Source: Cyclobacterium xiamenense
GTDB lineage: Bacteria; Bacteroidota; Bacteroidia; Cytophagales; Cyclobacteriaceae
Reading direction: 5' to 3'
NCBI RefSeq assembly: GCF_009467825.1
Contig: NZ_WIOK01000039.1
Coordinates: forward strand, 1 to 42,793
DNA: 42,793 nt
Positions 34,570-42,693 of the stretch are shown in pieces (the stretch's first letter is position 1; every line of letters begins with the position of its first letter). Position numbers and translations under genes: made by a program. The notes beneath the pieces were generated by a model. That model worked only from the letters and a program-made list of their open reading frames with translations, was not told the origin of the DNA and did no database searches.

Positions 34570-34629
34570 GTCTGTTACCACTATCATTTTTAAAATCTAG
34601 TTCAAGTAGTATTCCTTTACCTTTCCTCA

Positions 34630-35145
34630 TCAGTTTCTCGAATAATAGTCATTTATTTGCGCAAAGAAATTTTCCTTTGCCGACGCGTTGGCCTCCTGAT
34701 TGGGTTTTACCAACTCCCACAGCCGCTGGAGGGCTGCTAGTTTGTCGTGGAGCTGGACTTTTACTCCCCGGTCTGTTTTTTCCAGGTTTTTGATAGCAGG
34801 AGTTTTCTCGGGATCCATTTCCTGCAGTTCCTTTAGGCTCCAATCTGAATTGAATACATCGGTGATGTCAGAAAATGCAATGGCAGCCAGTTCCCGGAGT
34901 ACACGTTCCTGGGTGATACCCAACTGCTCCATGATAGGTTTGGTTTTAAACCGAATGTAGTTCAAAATATCAGGTTTTTTCAGGTTTTCAAACCCTTGCT
35001 GACCGGCACATTTTTCTGAATAGCCGGCTTTCATCGCAGCATCGGTAGCATTTTTGGAAATGATGTAATGGTCTGCAAATTGGATTTCTCTATCAGTCAG
35101 TGTGACGGTTTCTTTTCCGATCTGTATTGTCTGTTTTTTTGCCAT
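34630..35145 (-). CDS. Phage terminase small subunit (TerS)
   Basis: A 171-aa protein of the Terminase_2 family, which recognises the packaging site and directs DNA to the large terminase. Visible features are LTDREIQFADHYIISKNATD and AAMKAGYSEKCAG (helix-turn-helix, about residues 16-48), ITQERVLRELAAIAFSDITD (about 97-116), and the C-terminal VQLHDKLAALQRLWELVKP. No large terminase, portal or head gene is in the window. It is the last gene of the leftward core and is preceded by a 348-base non-coding stretch with direct repeats. In phage satellites a lone TerS redirects helper packaging; that is the likely role here. It could also be a leftover of a prophage. Confidence 0.88.
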   Translation of the reverse strand: MAKKQTIQIGKETVTLTDREIQFADHYIISKNATDAAMKAGYSEKCAGQQGFENLKKPDILNYIRFKTKPIMEQLGITQERVLRELAAIAFSDITDVFNSDWSLKELQEMDPEKTPAIKNLEKTDRGVKVQLHDKLAALQRLWELVKPNQEANASAKENFFAQINDYYSRN

Positions 35146-35493
35146 GACTTATGGGGTTAAATAGCGAATATTTTAATTTTTTAGTTACAGGTGTCCGGGA
35201 TTTTTTAAGAAATGCCAATTAATTCTTTCTTTTTACTTCTATCGCTTAGTTGATGCGAAATGGAGCATGGAATGATGTCAGAAAAAAAACTAATCACCAT
35301 CTTTGAATACCTTTCTTTAATACCTTTCTTTAGTAGCTTTCTAAAACACCTTACTAGAGAATCTTTCTATAGGTGCAAGTCATTTGTTGGGTAATTGTCG
35401 TGATTTTGTTATTTACAAGTGCCATTTTATCATTTTTTTACTTGTCCCTTACTATAGGTGTCAGTATGGTGTAACACTGGTGTTCTCATGATG
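35146..35493. other. Non-coding stretch upstream of TerS
   Basis: No gene. It holds tandem 13-bp repeats (35306-35344) and two CTATAGGTG words (near 35370 and 35453). It could hold the TerS promoter, an origin, or the packaging or replication site of the element. Confidence 0.5.
35306..35344. repeat. Three tandem 13-bp repeats (iteron-like)
   Basis: AATACCTTTCTTT occurs at 35306-35318 and 35319-35331, followed by a degenerate copy AGTAGCTTTCTAA at 35332-35344. They are head-to-tail with no spacer, upstream of TerS. Iterons of a replication origin or TerS/regulator binding sites are both possible. Confidence 0.6.
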
Positions 35494-36198
35494 TCACTGC
35501 CCATTTAGTGCCCGGATTACCCTTTCCCTGGCCTCCTTTTTCTTTATTTTTAAGTCTTTTTGTCGTTTGGATTTTCGCCTTTTTTCAACTTGCAATACCA
35601 GGTCGTCAAGCGTCATGGAGAACGAGAAATAAAATCCTCTGGTGTAATGGGCATAGTAGACCAATCCCCAGTTCAATTCCAATTCTTCAATGATTTTTGT
35701 TGTTTTCCACCGGGTGGTATATTCCTGCAATTTTTCTGGTAACTCCTTCTGCCAGTCCCTATTTTTAAATCTGACTGGAAAACCTGCCATCCTCGCAAAC
35801 ATGAAATTGTTATCGGCCTTTCCGTAGGGTTGGGGTAAATTGATTGATTTAAGGGCAAGGAAAGCAAGTAGACATACTTTCTCAAAATCCGATTTTTCAT
35901 TATTTCGAAAATCCCAAAATATTTTAGTTCCTATCCCAACCATAGGAGGCCTTTCCGGAATGGAGTCCATAAGTTGCTCGCCTCGTTGTTTGATCGTTTT
36001 AATGGTAATATTGCAAACGGATAAATAATCAGCTGCATCTTTTATTCGATCGCCAATTTCTCCACTTTCATGAGATCGGGCACGATGGTAAATAGCATAG
36101 TGGAGAATATTGCGAAGACACCGCTCGCAATGAGCCTCGTCGATTAAGAAGCCGTGCAGCAATTGAATTGGGAAGTTGAAATATTTTTGCTCCATCAC
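35494..36198 (-). CDS. Hypothetical protein of the satellite core
   Basis: A 234-aa protein with no membrane segment. It opens MEQKYFNFPIQLLHGFLIDE and contains CERCLRNILHYAIYHRA near residue 24, a central FARMAGFPVRFKNRDW region, and a very basic C-terminus (EKRRKSKRQKDLKIKKKEAR). The basic tail suggests nucleic-acid binding. I recognise no named family. Its start overlaps the VRR-NUC gene by four bases, so the two are translationally coupled. Its position between nuclease and TerS fits a replication or packaging accessory, but nothing in the sequence proves it. Confidence 0.65.
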   Translation of the reverse strand: MMEQKYFNFPIQLLHGFLIDEAHCERCLRNILHYAIYHRARSHESGEIGDRIKDAADYLSVCNITIKTIKQRGEQLMDSIPERPPMVGIGTKIFWDFRNNEKSDFEKVCLLAFLALKSINLPQPYGKADNNFMFARMAGFPVRFKNRDWQKELPEKLQEYTTRWKTTKIIEELELNWGLVYYAHYTRGFYFSFSMTLDDLVLQVEKRRKSKRQKDLKIKKKEARERVIRALNGQ

Positions 36199-36713
36199 AT
36201 TAATTGATCTATAGCCCTAAAAAACTCATGCAAAAAGCCGTCAAATGACCTGGCGATGATGTAAATGCCTCCTGCCTGTTCAATCCGCTTTTGGTACTGC
36301 TTCTGTGCATCGCTCTGCCGATCATTGCCAATTTTCACTTCCACTTTCACGGACAGGCCGAATACCGTTGCCGAGATATCCGCGGTTCCCTCCGTGGAGG
36401 TACCGCGAACCCATTCGACCGAACCAATCGACCGTCTTGCACCGGTGATTGGGTCCGTGTAGGTTTTGGTGTTATCTACCTGCCTACCCATGCTATTTAT
36501 CCGTTCCGCAATGCCTCCCTGCAGCCGGAAGAACTGAATAATCGCCTGTGTTAACTCATTAGCTGTTCGGTCCTGGAATCGTTTTGGTTTGTTTCGCGCA
36601 TATACGGGGATCAATGGTCTGTCCCGGTAGGTGAATTCATGCATTCTTTCTGACAATTGTTTTAAAGGCTGTTTGTCAGATTTTTTGTCCCAATTGATTT
36701 GATATTTTTTCAT
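36195..36713 (-). CDS. VRR-NUC-like PD-(D/E)XK nuclease
   Basis: A 172-aa protein resembling virus-type replication-repair (VRR-NUC) nucleases, which cut branched DNA. The core is GTADISATVFGLSVKVEVKI: D112, then E125-x-K127 provide the D...ExK metal site. DAQKQYQKRIEQAGGIYIIA (about 135-154) supplies the usual Q-x3-Y-type helix and last strand. The N-terminal 40 residues are basic. It is the second-to-last upstream gene of the TerS side of the core and overlaps the next gene by four bases. Phages and satellites use such enzymes for replication or junction resolution. Confidence 0.75.
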   Translation of the reverse strand: MKKYQINWDKKSDKQPLKQLSERMHEFTYRDRPLIPVYARNKPKRFQDRTANELTQAIIQFFRLQGGIAERINSMGRQVDNTKTYTDPITGARRSIGSVEWVRGTSTEGTADISATVFGLSVKVEVKIGNDRQSDAQKQYQKRIEQAGGIYIIARSFDGFLHEFFRAIDQLM

Positions 36714-36837
36714 TTGTCACGTTTTCTTGTTAAGCCCATTTTTCGGCGTTTATAGCCATTAAGAGGATATTAAAGTAGATGATCGCCAAAACATCAATAA
36801 AAGCGTCCTGACTTACCTAAAGTATGCTCTGGGAAGG

Positions 36838-37308
36838 CTATGTTGGACCGGTATCAATAGACCTCAGAATTTCCAGAATTTTTCTGGTAATTCTGGCCTG
36901 TAAATCCGGTCCTGTGGGGCTCTCTGAATCCAGCACATACAATCGGAAGCAGTGTCCATCGGAGCAAAACCGAACCAAAATCAACCGTTTCAATGGCTTC
37001 CCTTTCTGAAATATGGGCATACCACCATAATGCCACCCTTGAAAGTAAGTAGGCTTCAATTCCGTAAAAACCCGGTAAATCCCATGCTGTCTGCGGGATG
37101 AGAGAAAGCAGGCGCCCTGCCCTTGCTTATCGTCTGAAAATTCGATCTGCAATTCATCCGCGAACACGGTGTGCGATACCGATAATACCTGCTCGGTAGG
37201 GTCTTGTCGAAACCAATGGCTGGTTTCGTATTTTCGGTAATACCTGGCCCATGGAGGGGTCTCCTTTGTTTTGGTACCGGCAAGGGAAGGAATAATTGAA
37301 TGATTCAT
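36838..37308 (-). CDS. Hypothetical protein of the satellite core
   Basis: A 156-aa protein with no membrane segment. It includes YRKYETSHWFRQDPTEQVLS, then GACFLSSRRQHGIYRVFTEL and a C-terminal helix ARITRKILEILRSI. I recognise no domain. Its ATG at 37308 overlaps the stop of the helix-turn-helix gene (ATGA), so the two are coupled. Similar genes next to excisionase-like regulators in Bacteroidota elements seem familiar, but I cannot give a function. Confidence 0.6.
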   Translation of the reverse strand: MNHSIIPSLAGTKTKETPPWARYYRKYETSHWFRQDPTEQVLSVSHTVFADELQIEFSDDKQGQGACFLSSRRQHGIYRVFTELKPTYFQGWHYGGMPIFQKGKPLKRLILVRFCSDGHCFRLYVLDSESPTGPDLQARITRKILEILRSIDTGPT

Positions 37309-37586
37309 TTTCCCTTCTTTTTTCCGGTTTCCAATGCCTCCAATACCTTTTCCAGATCATACCGAACCACGGATCCTACCTGGATATAGGGAATTCGATT
37401 TTCTTTACGCCATTTGGCAAGCGTCGGTCGGGTGACATTGAGTTTTGCCAACAACTGGTCAGTGTCGACAATGATTCTTTCTTTTTTTTCTTTTCCTAAT
37501 TCCTCTGGATGTTTAAGGTCAAGAAGGAGTCCTTCAATATTTGCCAATCTGGCATCAAGGACTGCGAAGGGGTTTTGAATACTCAT
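37305..37586 (-). CDS. Helix-turn-helix excisionase-like / AlpA-like regulator
   Basis: A 93-aa DNA-binding protein. After an N-terminal helical part (LDARLANIEGLLLDLKHPEE) comes a winged helix-turn-helix of the excisionase/MerR type: DTDQLLAKLNVTRPTLAKWR followed by KENRIPYIQVGSVVRYD and the KVLEALE helix. Such proteins act as excisionase and/or as activator of satellite or island genes. I chose the ATG at 37586 over an upstream start at 37649 because the latter covers a likely operator. It is coupled to the 156-aa gene by ATGA. The direct repeats at 37638-37655 upstream may be its operator. Confidence 0.8.
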   Translation of the reverse strand: MSIQNPFAVLDARLANIEGLLLDLKHPEELGKEKKERIIVDTDQLLAKLNVTRPTLAKWRKENRIPYIQVGSVVRYDLEKVLEALETGKKKGK

Positions 37587-37635
37587 TTCTGCAATTGATT
37601 TAGTTTGCAGAAATATTATTCGGTTTGTAAATGCG

Positions 37636-37655
37636 CAACCGGTTGGCACCGGTTG
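37636..37655. promoter_or_regulatory. Candidate operator: 8-bp repeats one helical turn apart
   Basis: ACCGGTTG occurs at 37638-37645 and 37648-37655, a 10-bp period; the same bases also form a hairpin (CAACCGGT at 37636-37643, ACCGGTTG at 37648-37655). It lies 50 bases upstream of the helix-turn-helix gene and 8 bases past the stop of the 281-aa gene. Confidence 0.5.
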
Positions 37656-37663
37656 AAAAAAAA

Positions 37664-38509
37664 TTATTCCTCTACTGAAAGCGAGGCTATTAAAGTTTTC
37701 ATTTCTTCATTTGCCTTTTTTTTCTTTTCCTCTGGAAGTCGTTCAATGGCCCACCTGTAATCATTAATTCTATTTTTTTTTTGAATTTGGGATCTTAGCT
37801 CTGAACTGTTCTTGTATCGCCGTATTGGTTCTGTTATGATTGAGAATATATCAGCTAGTTTTTTACCGTTTTTGTAACCATATTCCGTGGCTATTTTGTC
37901 GAAATCGTGGTTGTACGGTTTTTCGTTTTTGAAATAGAGAAGAAGGGCAAGTTTCTTTGTTGAAGCACCATCTTTGTATTTCTTTTTTTGGATTATTGGT
38001 TCATTGGTTTTACCCTGCAAAAAATTATATTGGCCTTTCTTGTGATTCAAGAAACTTTCACGGAGCTTCTGAACGTCCTTGTGACTGAGTACAAAAATGT
38101 CTTGAATTTGTCGGAATGTTGAAAGCACCTCAGCATTGATCTGAGTTTGATTCAGCCCGTCAAACAGTATGGCATCTGATCCAATCTGGTTTCTGTTTAC
38201 CACAGCATCTTGAAATTTAGGATTTTTAAAATACTCTACAATCAATCGAAACCCAGATTTCGTCAACCTATCAAATTCCTTCAGCCTATTTTCCTTTTTC
38301 GGGACCAAAGAATCCGTGAAAATTAAAATGACTCCATCGACAAAATTATGCCAATCTACTCGATTTCCTTTCCCTTCATTTGCTATCAGGTAGGCCATTT
38401 GCAAGAACATCTTTGGCTTCCCATTCAAAAAATCAACAAATGAATGAGAGGCGATTCTATGAACCCACATTGAGAGCCTTTCTGCAACAGGATTATCGTT
38501 ATTTTTCAT
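37664..38509 (-). CDS. Hypothetical protein next to the integrase
   Basis: A 281-aa soluble protein, basic and A+T-rich. It opens NNDNPVAERLSMWVHRIASH and has KFQDAVVNRNQIGSDAILFD in the middle and a C-terminal region with DKIATEYGYKNGKKLADIFS. No catalytic motif is recognised. Placed between integrase and excisionase-like genes on the same strand, it might be the element's replication initiator or regulator; this is inference from position. The start at 38509 leaves a 68-base gap from the integrase stop. Confidence 0.6.
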   Translation of the reverse strand: MKNNDNPVAERLSMWVHRIASHSFVDFLNGKPKMFLQMAYLIANEGKGNRVDWHNFVDGVILIFTDSLVPKKENRLKEFDRLTKSGFRLIVEYFKNPKFQDAVVNRNQIGSDAILFDGLNQTQINAEVLSTFRQIQDIFVLSHKDVQKLRESFLNHKKGQYNFLQGKTNEPIIQKKKYKDGASTKKLALLLYFKNEKPYNHDFDKIATEYGYKNGKKLADIFSIITEPIRRYKNSSELRSQIQKKNRINDYRWAIERLPEEKKKKANEEMKTLIASLSVEE

Positions 38510-38577
38510 TTGCTATAACTGTTGGACTCCCATGAATATCCTCCTTGGGAGTAATAAAAAATTCCACCTTTTTTGTT

Positions 38578-39906
38578 TCAACCCGCTTTCAAAATATCCA
38601 TTTTACCCCATACCCGTTCCATTTCGCTGATGCTATGGGTACGGCTCAGGTTCACATACCGTTTGAAACTGGCATAGGATTCATGACCAGACCACTTCAT
38701 TACGGTTTCTACCGATGCACCACGCTCCAGGGACAGCGTACAGAACGTTTTTCTACCGGTGTGCGCAGATACAAGTTGATGCTTAGGGAATACCTGCTTT
38801 AGTTCTTCGGCTCCCCTAAATCGGACGATCTCAACGGGTTCATTTATTTTTGCCACCTCACATACCTCCTTGATATACTTCGATAGCTTTTGGTTGGAAA
38901 TTTTAGGGAGCGGGTAGGCTAAATCGCTGTATTTTTCCAGTATTTCCATGGAAATCGGGTTTAGTGGGATTTCCCAGGGCTTGCTGCCTTTTTTCATCGT
39001 TAGCTGGATGGTATGGCCTTTGATATGTTCTCGCTTGAATTGAGCATAATCGGAATAGCGCATACTGGTCGCACAAAGGAAAATGAAAATATCCCGGGCT
39101 TTTATGTGCCTGCTGACTCCCTTCAAATCACATTCCTTCAATGCTTTGTATTCCGATTCCGAAAGGGTGATCACTTCTAATTTTTGACGTTTGATGGTAA
39201 AATCCCGGTAGGATTGATTCATTTCGATTCCATGCTTCCGGGCATACCCCAATAAGGTTTTCAGGGTACTCAGTTGTTTGGCAATGGTGATATTGTTCAG
39301 GGTTGTCCTTTTTTCGATTAGGAATGATTGGAATTCCTCAAAAAATGAAAGGCCAATCAAATCAAAAGTAATTCTTCGGCCGGACCAAGCTTCATATGCT
39401 TCCAGGTGATTTTTCAACTGCTTATACACGCCTAAACTCTTCTTAGCTCTGCTGGCCCGGTTGCGCTCCACATAGGTATCAATAAATTCAGCGACACCCG
39501 GAATTCTTTCAGTGGGTTTTTGAGGACCTTTTATTCCAGTAGCAGTATTGGAATTTTTGAATGCTGAATAAATATCTTCGATAGAATATTCCTTGTCAGC
39601 TAATCTGAATCCATCCTCAATAAAATCAAGTTGGGACTTAATTTTTATCAGGCGTGAATTGATACGATTAATATCCGATTCCATCAGAAACAATGTTGCA
39701 CTTGCTCCTGCATGTTTTGAATACACTTTTTTGTTGAGGTAAATCGCTTTCTGATTCGATTTATCCCAATTGCAAGGTGGAATATTGATTTCTGTTGCGA
39801 TACGCTTTCTCTTTTGAGAAACCGAAATCATGCAAGAGATAGGGACCAAGCCCTCCTGATTCATTTTGTCCTGTCGGGTTTCGAACCGAATTGTAAGTTT
39901 TGCCAT
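38578..39906 (-). CDS. int: Tyrosine-recombinase integrase of the element
   Basis: A 442-aa site-specific recombinase that should insert and excise the element at tRNA-Ser. Domains in order: an N-terminal arm-binding part (LTIRFETRQDKMNQEGLVPI), a SAM-like core-binding domain (about 137-240) and the catalytic domain. The catalytic set is R283 (ATSMRYSDY), K305/K306 (TMKKGSK), H382 and R385 (SAHTGRKTF), H408 (WSGHES) and Y417 (FKRYVN). It is of the long Bacteroidota mobile-element type, unlike the 294-aa chromosomal XerC. I chose the ATG at 39906 over a GTG three codons upstream. Tandem 12-bp repeats lie 48 bases upstream and may be bound by it. Confidence 0.93.
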   Translation of the reverse strand: MAKLTIRFETRQDKMNQEGLVPISCMISVSQKRKRIATEINIPPCNWDKSNQKAIYLNKKVYSKHAGASATLFLMESDINRINSRLIKIKSQLDFIEDGFRLADKEYSIEDIYSAFKNSNTATGIKGPQKPTERIPGVAEFIDTYVERNRASRAKKSLGVYKQLKNHLEAYEAWSGRRITFDLIGLSFFEEFQSFLIEKRTTLNNITIAKQLSTLKTLLGYARKHGIEMNQSYRDFTIKRQKLEVITLSESEYKALKECDLKGVSRHIKARDIFIFLCATSMRYSDYAQFKREHIKGHTIQLTMKKGSKPWEIPLNPISMEILEKYSDLAYPLPKISNQKLSKYIKEVCEVAKINEPVEIVRFRGAEELKQVFPKHQLVSAHTGRKTFCTLSLERGASVETVMKWSGHESYASFKRYVNLSRTHSISEMERVWGKMDILKAG

Positions 39907-39953
39907 CTTTTTCACAGTTTACAACAATGCAAGATACAAAAAAAATTACAATT

Positions 39954-39977
39954 GGGGTGTTAATTGGGGTGTTAATT
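39954..39977. repeat. Tandem 12-bp repeats at the right end (candidate arm sites)
   Basis: Two perfect adjacent copies of GGGGTGTTAATT (39954-39965, 39966-39977), in the same orientation as the pair at 24970-24993. They lie between the integrase start and attR, so integrase binding there could also repress its own gene. Confidence 0.8.
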
Positions 39978-40081
39978 TTTTTGATTTGGATTACGATCCA
40001 TTCATCTTTATGATCTAAAATGCCTTCTAATTGTTTTTAAAATAGCTTTTTTAAGCAATATCAGTAAATACCTGTAAAATA

Positions 40082-40104
40082 GGTTCGAATCCCTCCTCCT
40101 CTGC
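40082..40104 (+). repeat. attR core
   Basis: Exact copy of the 23 bases at 24892-24914, without the rest of the tRNA upstream. The 5' boundary is at 40082: the base before differs from the tRNA (A versus G). Confidence 0.93.
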
Positions 40105-40126
40105 TTTTAGTCAATCAAATGTTTCG

Positions 40127-40163
40127 AAAAGCCCCTAATTTTAGCGTTTAGGGGCTTTTTTTA
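40127..40163 (+). terminator. Displaced native terminator of tRNA-Ser
   Basis: AAAAGCCCCTAA (40127-40138) is exactly reverse-complemented at 40148-40159 with a 9-base loop, and runs into TTTTTTTATTTT. It is 22 bases past the attR core. No gene lies just upstream, so it most likely terminated the tRNA transcript before the element inserted. Confidence 0.75.
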
Positions 40164-40764
40164 TTTTGTATCCCCCCAATCTTACTTACTATTTTCCTAT
40201 TTTTTGCGGAATAATCGAGACCCATTCGTTTTTCCATCGAGACCTATTTTTGGATTGGTGATCTTTTTGGTGATTGTGGAAAATCACTGGTTTTGACATC
40301 ATACGGAGTCTAATTTTGTGCTGTAGACCAAAGCACACTCTTATGGATTTAGGATCAGAAAAGGTATTTATAAGAATCCTTTGGAAAATAATAAATCCTG
40401 AGACTTCAGGGCTTCACCTAGTGACTCCTCACTAAAAAAAATACAGGTTTTATTAAACGCTCTGAACTCTCCAGGCATAGCACCGGAGCGGCGGGACTGG
40501 CTTTCCACTTACTTTGTTTCGGATAACGACCTTCGTGCGCAAGCCCATTTCACTCGTTGAAACAGTCAACTTTTTGACCTATATTCACAATCCCAGGTTC
40601 ACACATCCAACATAAGTCGTGGCATACTAACAAAGCGTTAAAGGAAGGCGGTTAATTGACAGATATAAGGTGGTTATTTGGCACTTAAGCAGAATTTTTG
40701 GTCAAATAAGTTCGAAATGGATTCAATAACATTCCCGGTACCAACAAAATAAATAACGAAACAG
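40164..40764. other. Non-coding region before the TOTE gene
   Basis: No gene seen over about 600 bases. A G+C-richer patch near 40470-40500 (CATAGCACCGGAGCGGCGGG) differs from its surroundings and may be a repeat fragment. No clear promoter box for the next gene was found. Confidence 0.4.
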
Positions 40765-42693
40765 ATGAACCAATATTCAGAAAATGAAAAACTGAATCTG
40801 TTCAAAAGCCTCTTCAAAGGTAGGGAGGATGTCTTTGCTATACGTTGGGAAAAAGCTGCCCAGTCCGATGGAGGAAGGATTAAAAGCGGATATATGCCTG
40901 CATATCAGTATGACCCCTACATGTATAGGCTCCATAAAATGAAGGGGGGCTCCTTCAAAAACTACAAAGACAAAACCTACCTACCACTTACTGATCAGCA
41001 ACTTCTAAAGCATTTCAATGGGGATAAATTAATTGGCATTTATCCATTGTTACAGGAAAATACATCCTGGTTTATCGCTGCAGATTTTGATAAAGAGAAA
41101 TGGGCGGAGGAATGCCGTAAATTTCTCAATATTTGCAATGAACAGACTATTCCGGCTTATCTGGAACGATCCCGCTCCGGTAAAGGAGGTCATGTGTGGA
41201 TATTTTTCGACAAGCCCTATCCTGCAAGTAAAAGTCGTAAAATTTTAATCTCACTTCTGGAACAGGCAGGTATCTTCTCTGTTTTTGACAAAAGTTCCAG
41301 CTTCGACAGACTTTTCCCCAATCAGGATTTCCTTACGGGAGAAAAGTTAGGCAATTTGATTGCATTGCCACTATATAAACCGACCATGGAAGAAGGTAAC
41401 AGTTGTTTTGTAGATGAACAATTTAACCCATATCAGGATCAATGGGAATTTTTGTCGTCAATCCAGAGGGTGACTGTATCTCATCTTGATACGATCTTTC
41501 ATTCACTCCACCCAAAGAACGATCATGTCCCAAACAACATCGATTCAGGTAAGCTGCATATACAACTCAACAATTTAATTCACCTTAATCGGTCAGGTAT
41601 GACACCCAAACTGATCAATTTTCTAAAAGAGGAATTAAATTTTGCCAATTCGGAATATTTCATTAAAAAGAAAAGTGGCAGAAACACATGGGGAACCGAG
41701 CGGTATTTCCGGTTTGTAGAGGAAACAACGCATGAGATAATTCTTCCGAGAGGATTTATAGGTAGATTGATCCGGTACTGCAAACAGCAAAACATTGATT
41801 TCGAATTTCAGGATGAACGGAAGAAGCAGGATCCTGTTTTATTCACAACAAATTTCAGTCTAAAGTCACACCAGAAATCCGCAATTGAAGTTACCTCCCG
41901 CAAAGAATTTGGTGTCATTACCGCACCTCCAGGTTCCGGAAAAACAGTAATCGGGTTGAAGATAATTGCTGAAAAACAGCAACCTGCTCTGATCGTGGTG
42001 CATCGTAAACAGTTGCTGGAACAATGGGTTGAACGGATTCAGGGTTTTCTGGGCATACCGAAAAACGAGATTGGTAGGATAGGACAAGGAAATGCCAAAA
42101 CCGGAAAAGCGATTACGGTAGCAATGATCCAGAGTTTGGGTAAGTATCTTGACAAACAGGAAACAGATGAATTTGCCCTGTCTTTCGGGATTATTATCGT
42201 TGATGAATGCCACCATATCCCAGCAGAAACATTCCGAAATACCATTTCAAACTTTCCGTCTTACTACCAATATGGGTTAACGGCAACTCCTTTTCGGAAA
42301 GGAAATGATGGCAAAATAATTTTTACCCATTTGGGCGACATCATTGCAGACATTAGACCGCAGGAAATTGAAAAATACAAGCAGGCAAAAATAATCGTAA
42401 GGGAAACGGCTTTAGATATTCCCTTCAATCCAAAAACAGATCCGTTTGAAAACCTATCAAAGGTATTGGTTCACGATTCTGCCAGAAACAAGTTGATACT
42501 TGGGGACATTAGCACTGAATTGAATAATGGGAAAAAGGCTGTTATCATTACAGAAAGAAAAGAGCATATTGATGCGCTTTATCAGTTACTGAAACAGTCT
42601 TTTGAAGTGGTGACACTTTCTGGGAAAGACTCGGAAAGCAACCGTAATGCAAAATGGCAAATACTCAACAGTGGAAATTACCAGGCACTAAGG
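40765..42693 (+). CDS. TOTE-type primase-helicase, truncated at its 3' end
   Basis: At least 643 residues of a fusion between an archaeo-eukaryotic primase domain and an SF2 helicase, as in TOTE conflict systems. Primase: FIAADFDKEKW with D107 and D109, then RSRSGKGGHVWIFFD with H143, then NLIALPLY (198-204). Helicase: APPGSGKT (387-394), DECHH (480-484), LTATPFR (505-511) and the start of the second RecA lobe (KKAVIITERKEHIDALYQLL, about 590-609). The protein stops after NSGNYQALR, before the expected GxGxD and QxxGRxxR motifs, so it lacks the end of the helicase and any C-terminal domain. The break coincides with the palindromic segment at the window end. It lies just outside attR, so it is separate from the element. 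Likely disrupted. Confidence 0.85.

Larger units (their letters stand above)
24892..40104. mobile_element. 15.2 kb tRNA-Ser-integrated element, phage-satellite-like
   Basis: Bounded by an exact 23-bp direct repeat (24892-24914 and 40082-40104), the first copy within the tRNA-Ser 3' end. It encodes a tyrosine recombinase next to the right end, an excisionase-like regulator, a VRR-NUC-like nuclease, a terminase small subunit and several unknowns, all leftward, plus cargo in the left two thirds. No large terminase, portal, capsid, tail, conjugation or relaxase gene is visible. Size, tRNA site, integrase and TerS without structural genes match phage satellites of the PICI type; an alternative is a decayed prophage or a simple genomic island. 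Whether it still excises is unknown. Confidence 0.85.

Noticed and set aside
24892-40104. Intact prophage or conjugative element
   Set aside because: No large terminase, portal, capsid, tail, lysis, relaxase or type IV secretion gene is present in the bounded 15.2 kb.
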